Origin: Eleginops maclovinus
Taxonomy: Eukaryota > Chordata > Actinopteri > Perciformes > Eleginopidae
DNA length: 64,000 nt
Direction: 5' to 3'
Assembly (NCBI RefSeq): GCF_036324505.1
Contig: NC_086366.1
Span: forward strand, 7,875,427-7,939,426
In this document: positions 36,925-50,000 of the stretch, piece by piece
Layout: each line of letters starts with the position of its first letter
Position numbering within the stretch: the stretch's first letter is position 1
Notes under the pieces: model-generated
Databases searched by the model: none
What the model saw: only the letters and a program-made list of their open reading frames with translations
What the model was told of the DNA's origin: nothing
Program-made: the position numbers and the translations under genes

Positions 36925-37880
36925 TTGGTAACAAGAGCTTTGTTACCAACATGTTCAAACTTTTTTGACTTTCTACACTCTCTACTTTCCCAACACCAAA
37001 AAGTAAACCGGTTTAGCAGAAAAACAATTTCTATACAGAAAACACACCCTGTTTTTAACCTGTTGTGCTACTGTAAAAATGTATTATATACATAAAGGGA
37101 CCCACCCCCCATGCATGTTCAATGTAACTGATTGAATGGATGAAGGAAAAAGATGAATTGGGTTAAGTACAATTAGTTATAAAAGGTGGTTTTGTTTTGA
37201 AAAACAATAACCGGACGTTTATTCCGTAATTATTCAGTCAAGTTCTTCACTTTGAGAGCGCTCCTTTAATGGTTCCTTGTTTCCTGCAACACACGTGATT
37301 TGTCAGAATAACTCTTTGGGGGAGCAACAGGGCAAACTATAACCGCTGGAATTTCCCTTGTGTCTGGAGGCATTATTTCGATGACAGTGGGCAATTAGTT
37401 AAATTAGGTTACATCACAGCAGGAGTCCATATTCATAATGACTTTGGTAAGAGATCCAGAGAGGCTGATATAAACTCACCAAACTGGAAGAGATACTTTT
37501 TTTTAAATCTGTGTCAAATCCATATGAATCGTATACTGTATCTTTGTTAAATGGGAATTATAATCTGCTATAAACTAATTGTACACATGATAGTAGGCCC
37601 ATTTGAAATAGTGAATATTGTGTGCTGTATACAGCCTATTGTAAAATAAAATAAATATTGAAATTAATTACAGTACATCATTGTATGTGTTGTGCATGTC
37701 CATGTATGTATAGTAGTATTGTGTAAGAAGTTTTGGAAAAAAATAAAATCAAAACTTACGTAATTGTGTGTAATATACATAATAACATCATCAAATACAT
37801 TACTTTCTGTATACGTTGAATATGAATAAGCCAATTCGGTGTCATCTCAATATTTTTTTATATAAATTTATTTTGATTGT
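36925..37880. other. Intergenic, AT-rich, no gene seen
   Basis: Between the AC tract and the blmh promoter. There are many stops in all frames, several AATAAA/ATAAAT runs near 37650-37750, and no recognisable exon. Confidence 0.6.
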
Positions 37881-37889
37881 GCTGCGGTC

Positions 37890-38054
37890 GCTTTTTCCCA
37901 ATAACTCCGCCCAGCTGCCACGTCAAACACCGGCTGCGAGTGCACAAACGAGCGCACCTTGTTATCACACTGACTGACTTTCGGTGAATGAGATAAACAA
38001 AGAGCCGGTGACTTTTCAGGAAAACAGACAACGCTTCCCAAGCTTCACGAAAAC
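37890..38054 (+). promoter_or_regulatory. blmh: Probable blmh promoter and 5' UTR
   Basis: Just upstream of the ATG at 38055 the base composition turns GC/CpG-rich against AT-rich surroundings. There is a CCAAT box at 37898-37902 and a GC box (ccgccc) at 37907-37912. No TATA box sits at a suitable distance, which fits a housekeeping promoter. The transcription start is not determined. Confidence 0.55.
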
Positions 38055-41000
38055 ATGGAAACTGGTAGGTGGAGTACTAGTTTCTGCAGTTTCAACCCCG
38101 GTGGTGTGCTTATAATATGCCTGAGTGCAGTCTGTATTTGACAGCTAGAGGATGACAGCTGAGTAAGCTAATGTGCTAAGTTAGCATTCAATGCGTTAGC
38201 ATTGCCAGCCTTTTAGCATGGATTTACCGTCGATTGCTTAGCCACGTTTCACAGTTTATACCGATACACTATGAGCAAAGTACAAACATCCAAACAGAAG
38301 ACACAGACAGCTACCACACGTGTATTTATTAGTTCAAATCTGGTTTCAATTTCAGGATCCAGAGGTGTTAGCTTGTGTCGCTAGCCAGTCATGCATCTGA
38401 TTTGGAAATGCCAGAAGCTGTCAAAGTATTTAAAAAGGTATCAGTTCATTTTTTATCTGGTTTTCGTTTGGAAGGACTCTAAAGTTAAAGCTTCCCCTAT
38501 ATAACTTCCCTATCTAAATAGATTCCAACAATGACTTAATATGAGTGGTTGTAACTAAGTACATTTACATTATAATACTGGACTTAAGTACACTTGAGTG
38601 TTACTTGTACTTTACCTGAGTATATTTATTAGTATTTATTATTTTATTACTACTTTATAATTCTACTCTACTACATTTTTAGAAGAACATGATGTACTTT
38701 TTACTTCACTACATTTATATCACAGATTTGTTTACGAGTTACTTTATACATTCATATTTTGACTCGCAGGATTGGGAAAACTGATTATTTGGAATAAATG
38801 TAACCAACCAACATTATAGTTAAGTAACTACAACTGTGAGTGGGTTAACAGAAAATAATTTTGTAGCCATTTTGCTTAGAAGTTTTTTATTTAAAGGTAT
38901 TTCCCCTGTTCCTGAATACCTTAACCACTGCTTGAGTTTCGCTACCTCAGGTTTCACAACATGATTTTTCAAGTAAGCAACAGTCAAACAGTTATTTCGA
39001 AGACATTTTCTGTAAAAACTATCTTTTATATCTTTCTTCCTGTATTTTAAAGTGTTCATTAAAAAAAAGACTTTGATATTTTGATTATATTCTGATCTTT
39101 GGACTGTGTTTTAGTCAATTATTGTGGATTTCTACTGAGCCTCCACTGTTTGGCTTGATGCCAACTGCAGCTGCACATGTAGAAGTGATGGGCATAATAA
39201 AGTTCTTAGCTAATGTATAAAAGCTGTTGTATAACCATTGATGTGTACATCTGCAATTCACCCTGGCTTCCTTAGTTTGGCCCCTCCATAGAAAACTACT
39301 GTGATGTATGTTCTCAGCATTCATGCCTTCACTTGTTGAAAAACATCCAGACCACCTAACTTCCTCACCATTTGGCTTTATGGAATCTGTTATTTACCAC
39401 CTCTCTTATGTCACTTTAAGCTTGTTACCAGTGCACCTACTGTAGACTGTTAAATAAGTATCTTATTTGGCCCTTCTTAATCTTTCCATGCAAATCAGTG
39501 TCAAAAAATTCAGCTGTTGCACCACTGGCAAAACACTCTTATGACACGGGCCCCCATGCAGGCCTGCTCTTGAAATATTCTCTGCCCCGGGCCAGGTTCT
39601 GCTTATTTTCTAAAACAATTGGCATGACGGAGAATTAAGTTTGACACTCTCCTAGTCTGCGGTGGTCAGTGAATTTGTGTCGATGGAAAATAACCAGAAT
39701 CCAGCTGAGAGAGAGAGAGGGGTCAAACAGTCGGCGTCATGCATGACTAGGCAATGTGTCTTTCAACGTTTAATTGCTCTGCACTATTACACTCTCAAAG
39801 TGTGTGTGCACCCATCCTACCCTACCAGTGTGTTCCTCTCACAGATGGAGCAAGACAAGTGGTACCACTGCACTGAGCTCAGATCAGCTCTTAGCTCCTT
39901 AAGGCTGCTTGAAGAGAAACTAGAAAGCATATTTGATAGCTTCTTTGTTTGTCTTGTGTTTTGCACTATGCAAAGTATGTCCTTCATCTTCATCAGATGT
40001 CCTAATAGACTATTCTCCGCTATAAACTCTATAGATGGTGGAAAGAGCGATGCGAAAGACAGCTGTAGTATTCAATAAATGATGTGTTTTTATTTTATGA
40101 CTATTGATCTGGTATTTTCCAGGCATTATTGTGACGTTTAAGTGCGTAAGTGCTCGTAAATCAGATCTAAAGAGGGTGTATACCTAAAGTGCACAGTAGG
40201 AATTCCTATAATAGTCCAAATGTCTTCCTGTTACAAATTAACCTTGTGTCCTTCCTTCTCTTCCTCCCCTTCTTGTTCCTCCAGGTCTGAGTCAGGAGAA
40301 AGTAGCCACCTTCCTCAAGCGGCTGCGGGCCGAGCCACGCTACCTGTTGGCCCAGAATGTGTCGACCTGCATCGACCCGCTGGAGGTTTGTCTGCACCGG
40401 CAGACTGTCCAGGATACTGTGCACATCTTCCAGCACTCTATCCCCACAGAGGGCAAGCCCGTCACCAACCAGAAGAACTCAGGTAGGACATAATGTAATA
40501 CCTCCATGATTACTATGAAAAGAAATGCGTCCGTATGTGGGTCTGAATGAATGTCTTGGCTCTGGGCTCATCACACACACATCATTTAGTTGGTGTATTT
40601 GCCTATTAAGCAATGCATCAAAAGAGAGCACAAAGAAATGTGAACTAGCACACATTTATACAAAAAGTGAAGGTATTTCTGAAGTAAATAGTGAACCTTT
40701 TACATTGAGAAGTTCTCAAATGCCTGTGCGATACTCTAGCAAGTATATATGTTTATGATTGTAGGACAAACTGCAAAACATTCCTCAAATGATGTATATG
40801 TTTTTTTATATAAAATATTCCTATACTGCAATTATCTATCACAACTAGTGGATATGCATGTTTAATCTTTGGAATTTTTATAAAGAAATGCTTAAATTTT
40901 GCGCTTTGAATCAGAAAGAGAGCCCCTCTTCTTTAGGCAGCGTCTGATTTCTGAACAAGGTTTCAAGGTTTCAAGGTTTTATTTGTCATATATGCACAGC

Positions 41001-44000
41001 AGATACAACGTATATGTTGGCAATGAAAATCTTATGTCGCGTGCTCCTCCAACAACTATTTATAACACATACTATTGAGAGGTTTAAAGACTAACGTTGC
41101 CGTAGTATTCTGCACGTTTAAAGGAGCGAAGTGTGACAAAATTAGTTCAGACGTTAGTGTTAATGCCACATCTAAGGTCCTAGAAATATAGCATGTCAGA
41201 TATCTGGCGATATTTTGTATACAGGAACTGTACAAGTCTGAGTGAAGAACTGAGTATACTTTTATATCACAAGCAATGTCGTAGCCCCTACTGCATTTGC
41301 ATGAGGTTGGAGGATCCCTTGCATTTGGCTATGGTGGTCATAGAGTGATCATCTAGATTGGTCAATTTCTCACTAAACACGCCAATTGTTTTCTAGTTCA
41401 CATTTTCTGCATCTCAGTCTGAAATGTGACGCTGACTTTACTCGACACGTATCTGTTTTCTGGCGGAAATCTTATTTTTCTATGTGAACTCCGGTCGGCT
41501 GGAGTCACCTATAATGCTTTGGTGATATAGTGTAGGCTACAAAAAGTCAGTCTTGCCTTCAAACCACAAATTAATAAATGCAAATTGAGAATCCTGAAGA
41601 GAGTCCAGGCCAACCATGATCCAATGCAGACCATCAGCTTTAGTTCATGGAACTTTCTTCAAACATCCAACTCCTTGTCCATCTAGCAAGCTGTGGATGT
41701 CATGCATGTTCACAGTGACTATTCAATTACACTTCAAAATCAAACATTCTTTGTCAGGGTCAATCAAGGTATCAAACAAACGGGACTATATAAATAATAG
41801 AAGGTGGATATTACAAGATGCCTGAGAACACAACAGCATTTCTGAGTCCAGTTCTTAAACACATGTTACTTTACGTCCTCACTAATCTGCCGTCTGTGTC
41901 TCTATTTTCTCTGTCGCCAGGGAGATGTTGGATCTTCTCGTGCCTCAACGTCATGCGACTTCCCTTCATGAAGAAGTTCAACATAGAGGAGTTTGAATTT
42001 AGTCAGTCGTATCTCTTTTTCTGGGACAAGGTAAGACATGGAACCTCACACATCTGCTCTCTGTTTCCTCAATGGGCTGATATCTGTGTGCCTGATATAT
42101 TTCCACTGTAGGTGAATTGAAACGTTTTGCAATCTCACTTGTTTGTTGCATGCACTGATAACCCACGTAGTAACATTTGCGATTTGTGTGTAGGTGTTAC
42201 GTTATTTTGTGTCATGTTTGTTGTTTTGCAGTCTGGACATTGTGTACCGTGTGTATTTGTGTGCGTGTATTATTGTACAGTCATTGTCCAACTACTGTAA
42301 ATCCCTCTTTTGTGTTGTTATAGTCAGTGCCCTTCCAGGTTTGACGTCACGGTGACACCTGGCAAATGTTTTTACCTTTTGTCTGTCTCTGTTTTTCTCC
42401 AACATGTGTAGACAGTTGTTTGTTCCACACCCCATGAACACACCTTTGTTTGTTACTAGTGCCAGGCGAAGGGAGCAACACTGAATCCGATCATAGTTCC
42501 AAACAAGGACACAGTGATTGTGGAGCTCTAAGAATATCCCGCCCCGCTGTCAGCCCGTAGATTCTTAAATAACATCAGATGTGTATTTCAATCTCCATGA
42601 GCGGGTCATTCAGGCTGCTGAATAATGACCAATAGAATGACCTGAAAGCTGTATAATTACCCTTTCTTTTATAAATGATTTATGATAATTACGGCTGAGT
42701 GCAAAGCCTGCCTGACACAATCTTTTCTATAAGTATCAAGAGGTTGATGTCACAGTTTGTTGAGTCTCACTTCACATTTCTCTGTTTAGTCACCATGTTT
42801 TTCCATGTTTCTACAGTTTAAACGTTGCTACTACGAAAGATGTGTTATTTATTGCCGTTTTACAAACTATAGAACTAATAATAATATGTTCAAGTCCTGC
42901 CTGATACTGTTTTACTTATTTTCTGTTGTTCTGCAGGTAGAAACTGGATCTTTAATGTGTTTGGTTTGCAATCTCAGATCAAAAGTCTTTGGAGGCCGTT
43001 GTCTTACAGTTAGTTTAGTCCCAACTTCTAAGTTTGGTGACCTAAGCCTGACTCAAGTGTATTTTGTAAAGCCCCTCACAGTTTTCTCTGCTTTGTCTCT
43101 TTGTTTCTCTCCAGGTTGAGCGTTGCTACTACTTCCTGCAGGCCTGTGTGGAGACGGCGCAGAGGAAGGAACCCGTAGACGGACGCCTGGTCCAGTTCCT
43201 GCTCTCCAATCCAACCAATGACGGAGGACAGTGGGACATGTTGGTCAACCTCATTGGTTAGTACTTATCATGAAACACCCTAAAAGTGTTATTAAAGATG
43301 AACCTTTATTAAAAGCACAATCCCTTTTATTTGCTGGTTCTGGCTGCATGTTTTGACAAATAAACACAGGTCTCAGTAAACGCGATGCAACTTTTGTCAA
43401 TGTGATCTGTTAGATTCCTCACCATCGAATCATTCAGAACATTTTAGGGACACCATAAACACCAGAGTATAGTTCATTAATTATTATCAGCATGGAAAAC
43501 AAGTGGGGATTGTTAGGCTGTCATGAAGTCTGAATATATATTTCCATTTCCTGATTACCTAAAATCCTTTTATAGGAAAGGGACATACAGAAAAACATGT
43601 TGAGTTTATTGCTCACTGTCAAACCAAACTTCAACTTGCATAAATAATATTGTGTCCTCTTCCTCAACCTTTCTGGCTACAAAACAAAAGTGTCCCCACA
43701 TTTCTCTGTGAGTGTTTACCCGTTGTTCCTTCCTGGTATGAGAAATGGGATCCTTGCTGAAGGGCAATTGGGTTTTAGGAGGATACAGAGTTGTGCTTGT
43801 GTTGGGATGTGTGGTGCTATAAATCCTCTGGTGATGTAAATTGAACATTAAGTCTAAATTGTCCCAAAGCTACATCAAATGCAGCCGGAACTTTGTGCAA
43901 AAAGAATTAAATACCGGTCCAATATAAACACATTTCATAAGTATGGGTCCGTTGAGTCCAGTGACTGAAGCATACTGTATAAAAGCTCTTGCTATTAGTT

Positions 44001-47000
44001 ACAGTTGTTCAGTTATAGCATTAACAAGAAGCTACAAACACTGTTATAGCATATGTTTTTTTTTTCAAATGTTGTTTCGTCCTGTCTCCAGAAAAGTATG
44101 GCGTCATCCCAAAGAAATGCTTCCCAGAGTCACACAGCTCCGAGGCCTCACGCAGAATGAATGACATCCTTAACCATAAGGTGCGTTTTACACACTTCCT
44201 TCAGTTCAAACTGATAACACACGATCTGTGAGAAAGTGCTGACCGTCGTTTTTGTCTCCTTGTGTGTTACAGCTGAGGGAATACAGCCTAAGACTGAGGA
44301 ACATGGTGGCCAGTGACGCTACTAAAGCTGAGCTCTCTGAGGCCTTGGACACCATGATTGAGGAGGTGAGACTAAACGAGAGTCACCCGGGGAATAGATT
44401 GTATATTGCCGTTACACTCCAGGCACCCAATAGCCTTTTTTTTTACGGAACTCTGTTACGTACATTGTGTTTGTCTAGAGGAACTAGGGACAAAATGTAG
44501 TTCCTTTTTTAATCGTTTTAGGTTAGTAATATATGGCAAAACACTATAGAGCTATTCCTAATACTGTGACTATAAACATGTATTTTATATCATTTTTATC
44601 ATTATCATCCGTTGCAAGGACCCTTAAAGGAATAATAATATAATTATAATAATAGACTTAATATAGAAATCTAATTTAAAAGAGAAAATAAAAACGGTCT
44701 GTAACACCTTTCTATTTCCACCAGAAGAGGGCGCTGTCAAACAAGACATTACTGAGAGCATCGAGCTAGAAGTGATACCTGATACAGGCTGCATGTAATC
44801 AGTGTTTGGGTTAGAGTAAATGTTGGTATAGGATTTGGGTGATTCAAGTTCAAACTGTTAATAAATAATATGAGCAGCTAAAAAAAAATAGTAACCTAGT
44901 GACGCTTTGGTCAATGTGACGTCTTTACACCATACAGTTTTTTTTTAAATAAGAAGCTTATTCAAATCATTCAGTCATTTTACAATACCCATATCATTAA
45001 TGTTTAATATCAGACTGACTTAAGTCATTGAGAAACAAGTGCAAAGACACTCAAGCAACTTGTGATTGATGTGATGTGCAGTACGTATAGAAATGATTTG
45101 CACAAGAACAAGACATTTGTCGCCATTCAGGTCCGTTTAGTATCTTGCTTTCGAGGCCTTTAAAACATAATTTGGGTTTCACCTGCAAAATACCTGACTG
45201 TGTCTGCAGTGTAGTATGAATTAAATAATCTTAATGCACATTTGTGTCTGTGTGCACATGTCATATCAGGACCAAGCAACAATGCAAAATAAAAAATCGC
45301 CTGCACACCGCCCCAAACGTGGAAGATTGAAGATAGCTATCATGTTTATGGAACAGTCTGTCACAGAGCATCTGACGCTGGCCCGCAAAGACAAATTCAC
45401 ATCCTGAATAATAATCAAAGGTGAACGTGCACAAGCTCTTTCACACCACAACGAACGTAACATGTTTAATATATCGCCATGCCTGCGGTGAAATGTGCCC
45501 ACAGTGTGTATTTGTGGCTGTGACAGGTTACAGTGTGTAGGTGTGTATTCATGAAAGGCATTATTTTCGCTTCCGGTGTGTGGTGTGTATCTATGAGGGT
45601 GACTGTATGAGCGGCCAGTCAGTCAATCAGCCTCCCATTGAGTGGATCGCACACAGAACGGCGCTCTGGTGATGCAGCCTTTGTTGTCAGCTGTTCGGGT
45701 GCATTGTGCTTCCTGGCTGGTTGCTTGTTTAAACAGTCGCCTGTATCTCACTGTCCCACCACACACACACACACACACACACACCCATACTGTATGTTGT
45801 GCAACAGTAAAGACGGCCCCCGCCACACTGCACGGCAGGCTGGGGGTGGCGCAGGGTTGTCGGCGTGTTTGTTTGTCCACCTGGAAGCGGTTTGTTTTGC
45901 GAAACACCGCTCTGTCGGCCGCTGCTGATGGAGGAGTCGGTGTTATAAGAAGAACAGCTGACCTAAAGCGAGCCAGATCAAAAAACATTATCCAGGATTG
46001 GACATCCAGATCAGTACAAACATTTAAATCAAACCTCATAAATAAAATTCATATTCTTGAAATCATAATTCAAATTAAAAAGAAAAAATCAAGTTTTTTT
46101 TTTTTACCTTTCCATGCTTTTGATTATGTTATGTCCCCCCGTAGATACGTTGTAGAGCCTCCAGTTACTTAGATATAAATAGGGAGGGATGTTTTGAATT
46201 GTTTTTTCAAAAGCAACAAGTGTCAATTTTCAGCTTCAAGAAGCATCACAGCTTCACATTGATTAGGTAATCATTTTAAATTGTCCTGATCACAAGTTTT
46301 AAACCTTAAGGGTTTGCATAAATCTCATTGGAAACAAATATCTTTGAGAATTTGTCGGAAACAATAAGCTATTTTAAGCTATGTTCTTCTTTTATAACTA
46401 ACTTATAATTGTATTAATTGAACAAATAACCTATAATACGCTTGATCAAAATAAAGAGGGTAAAATATTTCCTAATTGTATAAATAATTTGCAAAGTTGT
46501 GTGAGTGCTATCGTAGTGTTTTGTTTTATTATTACTCTTACACATGGGAAACCAGTGCTCTTCCACATATTCACCTGCCTTTGCATCTGTGTGTGCACAC
46601 ATGTTTCTCAGGATCAGAGTGGCATGTCAGTTTTGCTTTGAGGTGATGCTGTCCACCCCCCATACGCAGCGGCTGTGATGCTGCACTGGTCTTCATCACG
46701 CCAGCCCCTCACACACTCCCATGACAGGCAACCAGGGTCAACGTCTCTGCTTCCACTTACTGTACCCAGGGTGCGCTTGATTTAAATGGATCCCCTTTGC
46801 GTGTCAAGAATCTATTCTCTTTGTCAACATTGGTCATGCTCATTGCACATCACATCTCCCTAAAAACCTCTTCAATAGCAGCTTGAGCCTTTTTCTTTTA
46901 GGCTGCATGTACAGTCAGCTAGCAAGCTAATCTCATGCACCGTTGGTCTTTATAGAGTCGGTTACAATTACGGTATCCGTACGCCGCGTTATTGAGGCAG

Positions 47001-50000
47001 AGGGGATACATTTCAAAGGCAGTCTTTTTCTTTGATGCTGTTTCTGGTGTGTGTCCCTGCTCCTCTACTCTCACTTACATCGACAAGTAGGCACACAAAT
47101 AAAGGGACATTTGCTGGTAACTGTACATGCACGTAAAGTTAGCAGAACACACACAGATGGTATCCCTCACACCACAACTGTAGCCCCTTCCATGCTCCAT
47201 TGCGTCATGGAATCAGAAACACCGTGTGCGGCTCTGTTTTTGGCTCTGAGCGCACAGAGAGTGATTCTCAAGACAAGTCTAATTTATGAGACGGCCATCA
47301 GATCACAGAGGAACCTTCTTGCTGCAGTGAGAGAGGGTCACAGCCGCCGGCTATTGACTGGGCTGATTTGTTGTTCAATGTGGGTGGGTTGCTGCAGATT
47401 TGTCATTGTTAGGGGCAGAGTCGTCCACTCACATTTCCTGAATTTTTTTGCACCAATTGTTAGAATTCAACGCCGACCACATGTGTTGCATGTTTAAAAA
47501 ACAGGAAAGTTTAATCAAAACCTCGCTCATTTTTATCCAAATTGTTTGCATGGTGTCATTTGCTTACACTGACAAGTCCAGCTTCTAATCTAGACAATAG
47601 TTATAGATTTACCATGAGGCGCATGCTTTGCCTCAATTTGGCATAAACTGTTTGCATAGTCCTGCTTCAAACCCTCATTATGTCGGAAACTATCTTTGCT
47701 AAAAACATAGCGAATTCCCGTAAACCTTAATTGCGCTCATTTTCACATTTATGTGCCTAATGTACAAAAAACAGGAGGCATTAATTTTACCTCAAATAGA
47801 CTTGAAAACTTCAATCTTAATACAATTATTTTTAATTGTTAAAAGGACTTCTGTCAGAAACAGTTGCTCTTTAAGATATTTTTTGTAAAACTAAAGTGCA
47901 AGCTTTCATTACCTTAACAGTTCCTGCACATCCTATTGTAATTAAGGCATTTCAGCAGGTGCATCTGTTTATAAAATGCATTTATTGCCTGAAATGCCTC
48001 CATTGGATTCCTTAGTTAATTTCCGTCACATCACTCTGAAACACCCCACTTCTATTGGCTAGCACTCCAACACATTGTAGGTGATAGGCTAAGGAGCGGG
48101 ACATCTGAAAGCAGTTGAACAATCACAACAGATCCGCCATGCTAACCAATTAGATCAGACTTGCTCTGGTTTCAGACAGAGGGTGAAAAAAGGAGCTGCA
48201 GCAAAGGCAGTATGAGAAAAATAAAGAGCATTTTGAACATTACAGCATGGAGACATGTCACAGTAGAGGAACAAAATACAAATGTTAATCTGAGAATTAG
48301 CATAATAGTGTCTTGCTCAAGGTTGCCCATCTATCCAGGTAAACTACAGTGTGTTGCCATTGGCGTTATCTGCTTACTGTTTGTGTTAGACTCACCCCTA
48401 ACTTCAGGTGATTTGTTTGTTTGTGTGACTTAAAGCAAATAAACAGGCAGAGATATCAACACTGGAGCTCAGATGCTATCAAAGATTAGCTGCGGTTAGC
48501 CACAATAGCGTGCATACAGTCGGCTTATTGTTTATAGCAAGACACGCAAACTCGATACGAGACCGACCTGAGGAGGACCTTCTGCTAGAGACTGATGAGC
48601 TGAAGAGAAAGCTGCCTGTTAACAAACGCTTATAACAGCTGGTTCCTCAAACCTGTTAGCAATTAGTATTGTGTTAATGTTTAGAATATTAAGAAATGAA
48701 TGAGATGGTCTTTTGAAGTCACAGTCCAAACATGAATGGAGTTTATGATCAACGCCCGTTGCCGTAATGAAGAACTAACGAAGTGTATCCTGAGGGCTTG
48801 GACTCTGATCATTCGTAAAATTCTTTGTTGGAAACACAAACATAAACATCTGTTAACTGACAGAATGATCAGATGTATCAGCATTATTTGTTTTTTTAAC
48901 ACTTGAATGAAAGGAGAATGTGTGTGGTTTGTGAATCAAATTGAATGAATCAATCAATTTTATATGCGAGATACATATCAATACTTACTCAACACATGTC
49001 CGACACTGAACCCTGCTGTGGTGATGCACTTTTAGCAAGGTATTTTTATCATTTCTTTTCGGCGTTCCTATTCGTTGCAGCCCTCCGTCTCTCTGTCATC
49101 TTTTTCTTTGTGTGCTCTCTCTAATACATATCTGTCATTACACTGGCAGGTAAATATTGATCCTACTCGAATGTCTCTGTTGCTGTTTATTCTGTGACTG
49201 AGGTCTCTCTTTCAGCTCAGCTTTTTCCTCACACCTACTTTATTTACCTTGCCGGGGCAGGATGAGTGGGCGCACGGCTGATCTAGCAGTAAGAGAGATG
49301 CGTACAGTTGTTGGAGAAGCTCAGGACTTAACATTTTCATTGCCGTTTCTACACTGTAGCTTAAGGACATACAATATTAAAACCTTTGTATCTTGAATCT
49401 ACAGTAGGTCTCAGTCAACTCAAGTCATATTTTTGTTATAGTACTACTAAATCATAGCAGAAGTTGTCTCGTGACAGTTTATAAAGAGTATCTGAAAGAC
49501 AAATTGCAAGTTAAAAGGGTCCCAGGGAGAATTTGTTTGAAGGAAATGGACAAAAAAAAGGTATGGCGAGGAAAGGGCGGGTCAAGGGATAACGAAGACG
49601 TCTTTCAAGGGGCCGAGGGCATCTGGGCAAACACAGACAAGACAAGCGGACGGACACCTTGGCATGTCGTCTTGCCCTCAGTCAGTCTAAACAAACCAGT
49701 TGAACGAGGAGTCAAACAGATGCCTTTGTTGACTCTGTGCATGTGTGTATTTTTGCGTGCGTCTGTACTTTTTGAGATTTCTGTGATGACGAAGGGGGAT
49801 TGTTTGTTTGTGTAAGGCAGGCTGGAATTTATGCATTTTTGTGTATTTGTCTGTGAGAGAGAATGTGCCTGGGTGGGGTGAGAGTGGTGGGCTCAATGTT
49901 CACTAAGCAGGGAGTAGGAATGTCATCTTTATGCAGGGGCATTTAATAATGTTGACTAAGCATGGGAATTTGCTGCCATGGCTGCTGTATTTCTCCAGGC

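Noticed and set aside
39662..40078. 138-codon open frame in blmh intron 1
   Set aside because: No similarity or plausible splice sites. Exon 1 and exon 2 of blmh join in phase without it.
45623..46039. 138-codon open frame (-) overlapping the same stretch
   Set aside because: It mirrors the CA/GT tract and shows no protein similarity.
45642..46172. 176-codon open frame (+)
   Set aside because: Runs through a CA microsatellite, has no recognisable similarity or splice context, and lies inside blmh intron 6.
47051..47497. 148-codon open frame (+)
   Set aside because: Composition and residues look random. It is intronic, with no exon borders or known domain.
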